A stretch of DNA of 64,000 nucleotides from assembly GCF_900111935.1 (NCBI RefSeq), contig NZ_FOYN01000003.1, positions 429,800 through 493,799 of the forward strand, in the 5' to 3' direction. Shown here in pieces: positions 35,705-43,280 of this stretch. The notes beneath the pieces were generated by a model that saw only the letters and a program-made list of their open reading frames with translations, did no database searches and was not told the origin of the DNA. Positions within the stretch are counted from its first letter, which is position 1. Each line of letters opens with the position of its first letter. Both the position numbers and the translations under genes were made by a program. Source of the DNA: Halorubrum sodomense. GTDB lineage: Archaea; Halobacteriota; Halobacteria; Halobacteriales; Haloferacaceae.

Positions 35705-36750
35705 GCGACGGCGACGCGGAACGAGCGGTGGAGTTCACCGGGCCGGAGCGCGTCGAGGTCGTCCCGATCGACGACCCCGTCCCCGATCCCGACGAGGTGG
35801 TCGTCGAGGCGTCGGTGTCGGCGGTCAGCGCGGGCTCCGAACTGCTCGCGTATCGCGGGGAACTCGACCCCGAGACGGTCGCGGACGAGGAGCTGTCCTC
35901 GCTCGACGGCGACCTCTCGTACCCGCTCCGGTACGGCTACGCGGTCGTCGGTCGGGTGACGGCGGTCGGCGACGCCGTCGACCCGTCGTGGCGCGACCGG
36001 ACCGTCTTCGCGTTCAACCCCCACGAGAGCCGGTTCGCCGTCTCCCCCGACGCGCTCCGCACGGTCCCGGACGGGATCGACCCGGAGACCGCGACGCTGT
36101 TCGCGAACGCGGAGACGGCGGTCACCCTGACGCTCGACGCCGCTCCCCGGATCGGCGAGCGCGTCGCGGTGTTCGGCCAGGGCGTCGTGGGCCTGCTCAC
36201 GACCGCGCTGCTCGCGCGGAGCGGCGCCGAGACCGTCGTCGCGGTCGAGCCGAAGGACCGCCGGCGGGAGTTGGCGGCCGAGTTCGGCGCCGACGCCGTC
36301 GTCGACCCGAGCCGGTACGACGGGCGCGAGGGCGTCGTCGACGCGGTCCGCGAGCGGGCCGGCGACGGCGTCGACCTCGCCGTAGAGGTCTCAGGGCGAC
36401 CCGAGACCCTCGAAACGGCCGTCGAGACCACGCGGTTCGACGGCCGAGTAATCGTGGGCTCGTGGTACGGGACCAAGCGAGCCGACCTCGGCTTCGGCGA
36501 CCACTTCCACCGGGGGCGAGTCACCGTCCGGAGCAGTCAGGTCACCACCATCGCGCCCGAGCTCCGCGGGCGCTGGGACAGCGAGCGGCGCCGCGAGACG
36601 GCCTGGCGCGAGCTCCGACAGCTCGACGCCGACCTCGACGTGGCCGACCGGCTCGTCACCGACCGCGTCCCAGTCGTGGGCGCACCGACCGCGTACCGAC
36701 GGCTCGCGGACGAGGCCGAACCGACCCTCCAGGTCCTGTTCACCTACTAA
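35701..36750 (+). CDS. Medium-chain dehydrogenase/reductase without zinc ligands
   Basis: 349-residue MDR protein with an N-terminal GroES-like domain and a Rossmann domain (VFGQGVVGLL near residue 158). The usual zinc Cys is replaced in SAVSAGSELLAYRG (about 40-53), as in BchC-like members, and the four-Cys structural lobe is absent, so it is likely a zinc-independent NAD(P)H reductase. GTG start overlaps the leader ORF's TGA; its TAA overlaps the next ATG (TAATG). It probably acts with the PTPS-like enzyme, perhaps reducing a ketone or side chain in the same pathway. Substrate unknown. Confidence 0.85.
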   Translation: MSDGDAERAVEFTGPERVEVVPIDDPVPDPDEVVVEASVSAVSAGSELLAYRGELDPETVADEELSSLDGDLSYPLRYGYAVVGRVTAVGDAVDPSWRDRTVFAFNPHESRFAVSPDALRTVPDGIDPETATLFANAETAVTLTLDAAPRIGERVAVFGQGVVGLLTTALLARSGAETVVAVEPKDRRRELAAEFGADAVVDPSRYDGREGVVDAVRERAGDGVDLAVEVSGRPETLETAVETTRFDGRVIVGSWYGTKRADLGFGDHFHRGRVTVRSSQVTTIAPELRGRWDSERRRETAWRELRQLDADLDVADRLVTDRVPVVGAPTAYRRLADEAEPTLQVLFTY

Positions 36751-37121
36751 TGTACGAACTGACCGTCAGCGAGTCGTTCGTCGCACAGCACTACCTCACC
36801 GTCCCGAACCCGCCGGCCGACGAGGCGGAGCTCCACTCGCACACGTTCGAGGCGGAGGCGACGTTCCGCGGCCCGGAGCTCGGCGAGCACGGCTACCTGC
36901 TCGACATCGACCTCGCGCTGGAAGCGATCGCGGACGCGGCCGACCGCTACCGCGACGAGACGCTCAACGATCACTTGGAGGGGAACCCGAGCGCCGAGCG
37001 GCTGGCGCGGGCCCTGTTCGACGCGCTCGCGGACGTGGACGCCCCGGCCGCGACGGAGCTGACCGTATCGGTTCGGGAGGACGACGCCGCGAGCGTCTCG
37101 TACACCGGCGAGCTGCGGTGA
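36750..37121 (+). CDS. PTPS/QueD-like protein without cysteine
   Basis: 123-residue tunnelling-fold protein of the 6-pyruvoyl-tetrahydropterin synthase/QueD family. Zinc ligand pattern: H14 plus HSH (H29, H31). The catalytic Cys of PTPS/QueD is missing; the whole protein has no cysteine. The later LNDH..NPSAE segment is conserved. It is therefore unlikely to be a standard queuosine enzyme, and an altered reaction on a pterin triphosphate-like substrate is inferred. ATG overlaps the MDR stop. Confidence 0.85.
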   Translation: MYELTVSESFVAQHYLTVPNPPADEAELHSHTFEAEATFRGPELGEHGYLLDIDLALEAIADAADRYRDETLNDHLEGNPSAERLARALFDALADVDAPAATELTVSVREDDAASVSYTGELR

Positions 37122-37128
37122 CCGCGGG

Positions 37129-38295
37129 ATGCGCGTCGCGCTCGTCCTCGCCGGCGACATCGAGTCCGAGTCGGGCGGCTTCTACTACGACCGGCGGCTT
37201 CGCGACCGGCTCCGCGAGCGCGGCCACGCGGTCGAGGTCGTCTCGCTGCCGCGAGGGTCGTACCGGGAGCGCCTCGCGCCGAACCTCCGCGCCCGCGGGC
37301 TCGCCGACCGGCTCTCCGGTTTCGACGTCATCGTCGAGGACGGGTTAGCGCACCCCTCTCTGCTGTGCGCCAACCGGCGGCTCGACACGCCGACCGTCGC
37401 GCTCGTTCACATGATCGCTTGGCGTGCGCGTACGGCGGAGGCGGCGGCCCGGGCGGGGGGGACCGGACTCGGCGGGCGCCTGCGCGCCGAACTCGGGCGC
37501 CGCGGCGTCGCGGCCGTCGAGCGCTGGTTCCTCCGCGGGGTCGACGCCGCGGTGTACAACGCCGAGACGACGCGGCGCGACGCGGCCGGGCTCGGCGGGC
37601 CCGACCGCAACACCGTCGCGCCCCCGGCCGGCGATCGGTTCGACCCCGTGACCGCGGCGTCAGAGATCCGCGAGCGGGCGGAGACCGGCCCGCTCGAGGT
37701 GACCTTCCTCGGCAACGTCGTCCCCCGGAAGGGGCTCGACGCGCTCGTCGAGGGCGTCGCACGGCTGGACGGGACCGGCGTGGACTGGCGGCTGACGGTC
37801 GTGGGCGACCGGAGCGTCGATCCGGGCCACGCCGAGTCGGTCGCGAAGGCGGCCGACGCGGCCGGGATCGGCGACCGGGTCGACTTCGTCGGCCGGCTCG
37901 GCGACGAGGCGGTCGCGGCTCGGCTCCGCGAGAGCCACGTTCTGGCGGTTCCCTCCCGCTACGAGCCGTTCGGCATGGTGTACCTGGAGGCGATGGGGTT
38001 CGGCTGCGTCCCGGTGGCGACGACCGCGGGCGGGGCGGGCGAGTTCGTCCGCGACGGCGAGTCGGGGGTCCTCGTTTCCCCCGACGACCCTCGGGCCGTC
38101 GCCCGGGCGCTCCGGGACCTCGACGACCGCGACCGGTTGGCGGCGATGGGGACCGCCGCGCGTCGCGACTACGAGGCGCGGCCGGGGTGGCCCGAGACGC
38201 TCGACCGCGTCGTCGTGTTCCTCGAAGCCGAGGCGGCGCGCGGGGCGGACGACCGGGCGGCCGGCGAGCGAGGGGAGCGAGGTGAGCGCGCGTGA
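37129..38295 (+). CDS. GT4-family glycosyltransferase
   Basis: 388-residue GT-B retaining glycosyltransferase. N-terminal Rossmann half begins MRVALVLAGD; the C-terminal half has VTFLGNVVPRKGLDALV, VGDRS and the nucleotide-sugar EX7E region PSRYEPFGMVYLEAMGFG. It starts 7 bases after the PTPS-like stop and its end overlaps the methyltransferase by 4 bases (GTGA), so all four genes form one operon. Acceptor unknown; given the neighbours, a pterin-like small molecule or a lipid is possible. Confidence 0.9.
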   Translation: MRVALVLAGDIESESGGFYYDRRLRDRLRERGHAVEVVSLPRGSYRERLAPNLRARGLADRLSGFDVIVEDGLAHPSLLCANRRLDTPTVALVHMIAWRARTAEAAARAGGTGLGGRLRAELGRRGVAAVERWFLRGVDAAVYNAETTRRDAAGLGGPDRNTVAPPAGDRFDPVTAASEIRERAETGPLEVTFLGNVVPRKGLDALVEGVARLDGTGVDWRLTVVGDRSVDPGHAESVAKAADAAGIGDRVDFVGRLGDEAVAARLRESHVLAVPSRYEPFGMVYLEAMGFGCVPVATTAGGAGEFVRDGESGVLVSPDDPRAVARALRDLDDRDRLAAMGTAARRDYEARPGWPETLDRVVVFLEAEAARGADDRAAGERGERGERA

Positions 38296-39065
38296 CCGAC
38301 CACGCGGCGTACCTCGACGCGAAGCGCGCGCTCGACGACCGGTCGCTGAACCGCGACGTCCTCGACCGGTTCGCGGCCGAACTCCCGCCCGAGCCGGAGG
38401 TCCTCGAAGTCGGCGCGGGCACGGCGACGATGGTCGAGCGGCTCGTTGACTGGGGCGTGATCGAGGGGGGTCGGTGGGTTGCGGTCGACGCCCACGAGGA
38501 GGCCCTCGCGGCGGGCGAGGCCCGGATCGGCGACGCGGTCGGCAATGTCGCGGTCGAGTTCCGCGCGGCCGACGCCTTCGAGTTCGCGGCGGAGGCCGCG
38601 GGCGCCGGCCGGCGGTTCGACGCGGTCGTCGGCTGCGCGTTCTTCGACGTGGTCGACGCGGCGCCCGCGGTCGACGCCCTCGGCGAGGTGACCCCCGTCG
38701 CGTACGCGCCGATCACCTACGACGGCGAGACGCGCTTCGCGCCGCCGGATCCCGACGACGACGCCGTCCTCGACCGCTACCACCGTCACATGCGGGAGTT
38801 CCGGCCCGGGGGTCCGGACGGGGCGGCGGCGCTGGCCCGGGAGGCGACCGTGATAGCGGAGGGCCCCTCGCCGTGGCGGATCGAACCGCCGTACGAGTCG
38901 GGCGAACGGACGGTCCTCGCGCACCTGCTCGACACCGTCGAGGAGGCCGTCGGGGAGACCGGCTACGACGCGAGCGACTGGGCGGACGGGCGGCGGGAGG
39001 CGCTCGGTGACGGCCGGCTGCGCTACGAGGCGGCGAACCGGGACCTGCTGGTCCGGCTGGAGTGA
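38292..39065 (+). CDS. Class I SAM-dependent methyltransferase
   Basis: 257 residues. SAM-binding motif I VLEVGAGTATMVERL lies at about 37-51, with an acidic VAVDAHEE motif II and a GCAFFDVVDA strand. It resembles small-molecule methyltransferases. GTG start overlaps the glycosyltransferase TGA (GTGA). Last gene of the operon. Substrate unknown. Confidence 0.88.
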   Translation: MTDHAAYLDAKRALDDRSLNRDVLDRFAAELPPEPEVLEVGAGTATMVERLVDWGVIEGGRWVAVDAHEEALAAGEARIGDAVGNVAVEFRAADAFEFAAEAAGAGRRFDAVVGCAFFDVVDAAPAVDALGEVTPVAYAPITYDGETRFAPPDPDDDAVLDRYHRHMREFRPGGPDGAAALAREATVIAEGPSPWRIEPPYESGERTVLAHLLDTVEEAVGETGYDASDWADGRREALGDGRLRYEAANRDLLVRLE

Positions 39066-39099
39066 GACGCGACCGGGAGCGATCGTGGGCGTCCGTCGG

Positions 39100-39288
39100 C
39101 TACGGCCGGGGCGGCACGTCCGGTATCGGGTCCGGGAGCCCCTCCAGTAGCAGCGTCGTGTAGTAGAGGAAGACCGCGAGCGCCGCGAGCGACAGCAACA
39201 GCAGGAACAGCAGGATCAGTCGCTCGTCGCTGCGGACGACCGCGGCCGTGTCGGCGAGGAACCGCCCCCAGGCGCCGCGCTGAGTCAT
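39100..39288 (-). CDS. Small single-pass membrane protein
   Basis: 62 residues: a basic/acidic N-terminal 25 residues, one hydrophobic helix (about 25-47) and a Pro-rich tail (PDPIPDVPPRP). Convergent with the methyltransferase gene, 34 bases away. No known family recognised; kept because of its clean ATG and membrane helix, but it may be non-coding. Confidence 0.5.
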   Translation of the reverse strand: MTQRGAWGRFLADTAAVVRSDERLILLFLLLLSLAALAVFLYYTTLLLEGLPDPIPDVPPRP

Positions 39289-39439
39289 GGACCCGTCGTT
39301 GCGGCCGCGTCCGCTTAAAACTGGGAGGCGAGGCGGCCGGGTCCGTCGAACCGGTCCGGCCCGCTGGCTCGAACTCGGCTTGTCGGGTCGACCTCGGTCC
39401 GTAAACTCGACCCGATCCGCCGCCGGCGACCGTGCGCTG

Positions 39440-40420
39440 TCAGTCGTCGGAGGGGGACACGGGAGAGCGACCGAGGGGCTCGCCGTCGACGGGCTCGTCG
39501 GGGTTCGCGTCGATAGCGGCGTCGGAGAGGCCGAACTGCGCGTCGACGTCGGCCTCCTCGCGGACGTGGACGGTGCCGCGGTGGACCGCGATGGCGTCCG
39601 CGAGGTGGAGCCGGACCGCGTCGATCAGCACGTCGGCCTCGAGGGGCTGCCCGCGGCGCTTGATGGCCTCGACGTCGGCGCCCGGCGGCACGTCGAAGGC
39701 GCGCTGGGCGATGACCGGGCCCTGGTCGAGGTCGGTCGTGACGTAGTGGGCGGTGACGCCCGCGATCCGGACGCCCGCGTCCTTCGCCTGCCGGTACGCC
39801 TCCGCGCCGGGGAACGCCGGCAGCAGCGAGGGGTGGACGTTGATGATCCGCCCCTCGTACCGGAAGACGACCTCCGGCGAGAGGATGCGCATGTAGCGGG
39901 CCAGCGCGATGAGGTCGACGTCGTACTCCGCCAGGAGGTCGAGGAGGCGCCCCTCGTCGGTGTTGCCGTTGCCGTCGCCCACGTCGTAGAACGGCTTGTC
40001 GTAGCGCTCCGCGAGCGACCGGAGGTCGCCGCGGTTGCCGATGACGACCGGAATTTCCGCCTCCGCGCCGTCGTCGGCCAGCTCGTCGTTGGCCTCGGCC
40101 TCCAGGAGGGCCTCGGGCGCGTGCGTCTCCTTCGTGACGAGGATCGCGACCCGGCGGGCGTCGCGGTCGCTCGGGAAGCGGACTTGGATGTCCACGTCGA
40201 GCTCGCGGCCGAGCTCGGCGAGCGCGCGGCGCAGTTCGCCGCGGGAGGTGTCCATCTCCGAGGTGTCGACCCGGGTCGTCATCCGGAAGACGCCCTCCCG
40301 GACCGCCTGGTCGAGGTCCTCGATGTTGATTCCCCGCTCGAACAGCAGGGAGGTGACCCGCGCGATGAGTCCGGTCTTGTCTCCTCCGACGACCGTGATC
40401 TCGGTCAGTTCGCGGGTCAT
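39440..40420 (-). CDS. purU: Formyltetrahydrofolate deformylase
   Basis: 326 residues: an N-terminal ACT domain (about 1-90) and a C-terminal formyltransferase domain with INVHPSLLPAFPG (catalytic Asn and His) and TTDLDQGP (catalytic Asp). PurU releases formate from 10-formyl-THF; in haloarchaea it accompanies purine synthesis. The C-terminus has an acidic tail. ATG 40420 excludes a long spurious upstream extension. Divergent from purS and purQ. Confidence 0.95.
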   Translation of the reverse strand: MTRELTEITVVGGDKTGLIARVTSLLFERGINIEDLDQAVREGVFRMTTRVDTSEMDTSRGELRRALAELGRELDVDIQVRFPSDRDARRVAILVTKETHAPEALLEAEANDELADDGAEAEIPVVIGNRGDLRSLAERYDKPFYDVGDGNGNTDEGRLLDLLAEYDVDLIALARYMRILSPEVVFRYEGRIINVHPSLLPAFPGAEAYRQAKDAGVRIAGVTAHYVTTDLDQGPVIAQRAFDVPPGADVEAIKRRGQPLEADVLIDAVRLHLADAIAVHRGTVHVREEADVDAQFGLSDAAIDANPDEPVDGEPLGRSPVSPSDD

Positions 40421-40570
40421 GCGACGATCACCTCCGCGGGTTCGAGCGGCTGCATACAGGTCACCCAGCAGTCGGAGGGTTTTGCCCCTTTCGTTCCGTG
40501 CGCTCTCTGCCTCCCGCACGAACGACCGGCGTATATCCACAAACGTGCCCATAAACGCCGTTCCAAAACG

Positions 40571-40580
40571 GTTTTTACAC
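40571..40580 (+). promoter_or_regulatory. TATA box of purSQ
   Basis: GTTTTTACAC, 21-30 bases before ATG 40601; also a T-run that could end transcripts coming from the left. Confidence 0.5.
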
Positions 40581-40600
40581 ACGACTCCGCACCGATAGGT

Positions 40601-40852
40601 ATGACCGCGTACACGGCGACGGTGACGGTCCGGCTGAAGCGGGGCGTCCTCGACCCGGAGGCCGAGACGACCCAGCAGGCCCTCGAACGGCTCGGGTTCG
40701 ACCTGTCGGATCTCCGCTCGGCGGACCGGTTCGAGGTGGACCTCGACGCCGCCGACGCCGACGAGGCCGCCGACCGCGCCGGCGAGATGGCCGAGCGGCT
40801 GCTCGCGAACCCGACGATCCACGACTACGACGTCGCGGTCGCGGAGCGATGA
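40601..40852 (+). CDS. purS: FGAM synthase subunit PurS
   Basis: 83-residue PurS, the small subunit of the three-part FGAR amidotransferase. Characteristic VTVRLKRGVLDPEAET opening and LGFDLSDLRSADRFEVDL core. Encoded just before purQ (26 bases), as usual. The large PurL subunit is not in the window. Confidence 0.95.
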   Translation: MTAYTATVTVRLKRGVLDPEAETTQQALERLGFDLSDLRSADRFEVDLDAADADEAADRAGEMAERLLANPTIHDYDVAVAER

Positions 40853-40877
40853 CGGTGGCCAACGCGGGGTGGGCGGC

Positions 40878-41555
40878 GTGACCGTCGCCGTCGTCCAGTT
40901 CGGCGGCTCGAACTGCGACCGCGACGCCGTCCGCGCGCTGGACCACCTCGGCGTCGACGCCGAGCGCGTCTGGCACGGGGACGGCCTCCCCGACGACGCT
41001 GAGGGAATCGTCCTCCCCGGCGGTTTCTCCTACGGCGACTACCTGCGCGCCGGCGCGATGGCCGCCCGCGCCCCGATCATGGAGGAGGTCCGCGCCGCGG
41101 CCGACGACGGCGTCCCCGTGCTCGGCGTCTGTAACGGCGCGCAGATCGGCTCGGAGTCCGGGCTGACGCCCGGCGCGTTCACCACGAACGCCTCCGCGCG
41201 CTTCCAGTGCGAGCCGGTCCACCTGCGCGTCGAGCGCGCCGACACGCCGTGGACCGCGGCCTACGACGAGGGCGACGTGATCGAGGTCCCCATCGCGCAC
41301 GGCGAGGGGCGCTTCGAAATAAGCGAGCCCGCCCACGCCGACCTCGTCGACGACGACCGCGTCCTCTTCCGCTACTGCGACCCGGACGGGAACGTGACCG
41401 AGGAGGCTAATCCGAACGGCTCGACCGACAGCGTCGCCGGCGTCCTCGGCGAGCGCGAGACGGTCGCCGTGCTGATGCCCCACCCCGAGCGCGCCACCCT
41501 CCCGGACCTCGGTCGCAGCACCGACGGTGCGGGGATCCTGCGGGCGTTCGCGTAG
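40878..41555 (+). CDS. purQ: FGAM synthase subunit PurQ (glutaminase)
   Basis: 225-residue class I glutamine amidotransferase supplying ammonia for FGAM synthesis. Nucleophile Cys in LGVCNGAQIGSESG, catalytic His and Glu in MPHPERA, and oxyanion GGFSYGDYLR. GTG at 40878 gives VTVAVVQFGGSNCD, the family start; a GTG three codons earlier is possible. Together with purS it forms a short operon. Confidence 0.96.
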   Translation: MTVAVVQFGGSNCDRDAVRALDHLGVDAERVWHGDGLPDDAEGIVLPGGFSYGDYLRAGAMAARAPIMEEVRAAADDGVPVLGVCNGAQIGSESGLTPGAFTTNASARFQCEPVHLRVERADTPWTAAYDEGDVIEVPIAHGEGRFEISEPAHADLVDDDRVLFRYCDPDGNVTEEANPNGSTDSVAGVLGERETVAVLMPHPERATLPDLGRSTDGAGILRAFA

Positions 41556-41598
41556 CCGTCGCCCTCGGGCCGTCGGCGTCGCCGGGTTCGGCGTCGGA

Positions 41599-42690
41599 TC
41601 AGAACTCCCCGGCGAACTCCTTATTCGTGAGGACCCGCGGATGATTCGGATGCGATCCGAGGACGCCCGGGTCACCGGCGACCCCTCGGTATTTCTCGTA
41701 GGCGTCGAACGCTTTTCCGTCTACCTCGGCCGTCACGGTCCCGCGATCCCCGCCGAAGACAGCCCAGTCGGTCCGCTTGTCGGTGTTGAACCAGCACGCC
41801 ATCTGGACGCCGTGCTCCTCGAAGTACTCGAAGACGTCGCGTATCCACCGACCCTTTCGCTCGGGGTCGTGTCCGTCGCCGTCCTCCGACGAACACGCGA
41901 ACTCCGTCACTCCGATCGGCTTCTCCGCGATGGACCTGAGCGTGGCCAGCGCCCGACCGTAACACCCTTTCGGCGACCGCCACCCGCCCCAGTTGGACCA
42001 GTTGTACCCGTGGATTCCCGTCCAGTCCACGTACTCGTCGCCGGGATAGCAGTCGCTGACGTCCACGCCCTTCGTGGTCGTGTCGATCGCCCAGATCCAC
42101 CGGACGTGGTCGCGGTCGAGGCCGGCGTCCATCACGGTATCGTGGACGTGTCGCCACATGTCGACGAAGTCGGCCTCGGTCCCCGCGCCCACGACCGGAC
42201 TCCACGGGCTCCAGTCGCCGTTCATCTCCGGGGCGAGGTTCAGATACAGTCGCCGGTCCGGCGTCGCGGGACCGCGATCGATCCACTCGGCGAGGGTGGA
42301 CGCCCACTCCTCGATGGCCGCGTCGTGGTCACCGGCCGCGATCTCGCGGTTGATCTCAGTCGATGTCTCCTCCCCAGAGCCGAAGTGGGGTTGCCAGACG
42401 AGCTGCGGCACGGACCGCCGGTGCCAGATCGACTCGAGCTGTCCGTGGACTATCGAACGGATGTCCGCCGCCGCCGCGCCCATGTCGGCGTATCGGAGCG
42501 TCACCGCGTGGTCGGCGCCCAGCCACCGTTCGAACCGGTCGAGCTGCTGGAGCGACGCGGACGCTGGCGTCACTCCCAACAGGAGCCACCCATCGCGCGT
42601 TCTGTCGTCCCGGACGAACGATCGATACGTGCCGTAGCCGGTGACCGTCACGGCCGTCCCGGTAGCGGCGAGGAGCCCTCGTCGGTTCAT
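41599..42690 (-). CDS. Exported GH26-like glycoside hydrolase
   Basis: 363 residues. The N-terminus MNRRGLLAATGTAVTVTG is a Tat-type signal (twin Arg then hydrophobic). The mature part looks like a (beta/alpha)8 GH26-type endoglycosidase: acid/base Glu155 in NLAPEMNGDWSPW (compare HEMNGxWxPW in mannanases) and probable nucleophile Glu263 in IGVTEFAC. Probably cleaves beta-1,4-type polysaccharide outside the cell. Divergent promoter with the polysaccharide synthase operon, so it may trim or release that polymer. Substrate not determinable. Confidence 0.75.
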   Translation of the reverse strand: MNRRGLLAATGTAVTVTGYGTYRSFVRDDRTRDGWLLLGVTPASASLQQLDRFERWLGADHAVTLRYADMGAAAADIRSIVHGQLESIWHRRSVPQLVWQPHFGSGEETSTEINREIAAGDHDAAIEEWASTLAEWIDRGPATPDRRLYLNLAPEMNGDWSPWSPVVGAGTEADFVDMWRHVHDTVMDAGLDRDHVRWIWAIDTTTKGVDVSDCYPGDEYVDWTGIHGYNWSNWGGWRSPKGCYGRALATLRSIAEKPIGVTEFACSSEDGDGHDPERKGRWIRDVFEYFEEHGVQMACWFNTDKRTDWAVFGGDRGTVTAEVDGKAFDAYEKYRGVAGDPGVLGSHPNHPRVLTNKEFAGEF

Positions 42691-42713
42691 GTCTGGCCGT
42701 GGTCCCGTCAGTT

Positions 42714-42721
42714 GATAGTAA
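42714..42721 (-). promoter_or_regulatory. TATA box of the GH26-like gene
   Basis: Minus strand TTACTATC, 24-31 bases before ATG 42690. Confidence 0.45.
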
Positions 42722-42789
42722 GCGATACCATACCGGGGCCGAGCGGCGAGACGGCTACCGAAGGCGCGGGCTGAGCCGAGGTAGCTCGC

Positions 42790-42799
42790 GTATACTAAT
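42790..42799 (+). promoter_or_regulatory. TATA box of the zinc protein-synthase operon
   Basis: GTATACTAAT, 26-35 bases before ATG 42825; leaderless transcript expected. Confidence 0.5.
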
Positions 42800-42824
42800 C
42801 GGGCTCTCGGGTGACCCGACCTCA

Positions 42825-43280
42825 ATGACTGACGCGAACGGAGACACCCAGTCACGGGAGACCGACGTGACGGCGTCTGCGGACGACAGGGCAGAGCCGG
42901 ACGGCGTTCGAACGGCCGCGAGGCGACTGGCCGAGGTACCGGGAACGCTCCTCTGGGTCACGGCCGACGGCGACCGCAGGGAGCTCGCGGGCGCCGACGC
43001 GCCGGCGACGAGCGACCCTGTCGCCGGGGCCATCGACGGCGGCGGTGGTCACTCACGTTGTCGGTGCGGCACCTCCGCGTGGGCGGCGGTCGTCGTCAGG
43101 GAACACGTCGAGTGCGGCCACGTGGCGGTCGACGGGTTCGTCCGCGGCGACGGGCTGTTCGCCTGTCCGAAGTGCGGTACCGAGACCGAGGCGATCGGAC
43201 GGTTCCCAGCTGTGGGGACGGTCACGGGGTGCCTCGCGTGCGGCGACCTGCTCGGTCACCGGTCCGAGGCGTCGGCGTGA
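42825..43280 (+). CDS. Cysteine-rich zinc-binding-like protein
   Basis: 151 residues: an acidic N-terminal 45, a mixed middle part, and a C-terminal Cys-rich region with CRC, CGH, CPKCG and CLACG pairs, which should form one or two zinc ribbons. No known family recognised. ATG 42825 is placed 26-35 bases after a TATA box. Its TGA overlaps the GTG of the polysaccharide synthase (GTGA), so it is made with the synthase and may regulate or activate it. Role is inferred only from context. Confidence 0.75.
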   Translation: MTDANGDTQSRETDVTASADDRAEPDGVRTAARRLAEVPGTLLWVTADGDRRELAGADAPATSDPVAGAIDGGGGHSRCRCGTSAWAAVVVREHVECGHVAVDGFVRGDGLFACPKCGTETEAIGRFPAVGTVTGCLACGDLLGHRSEASA

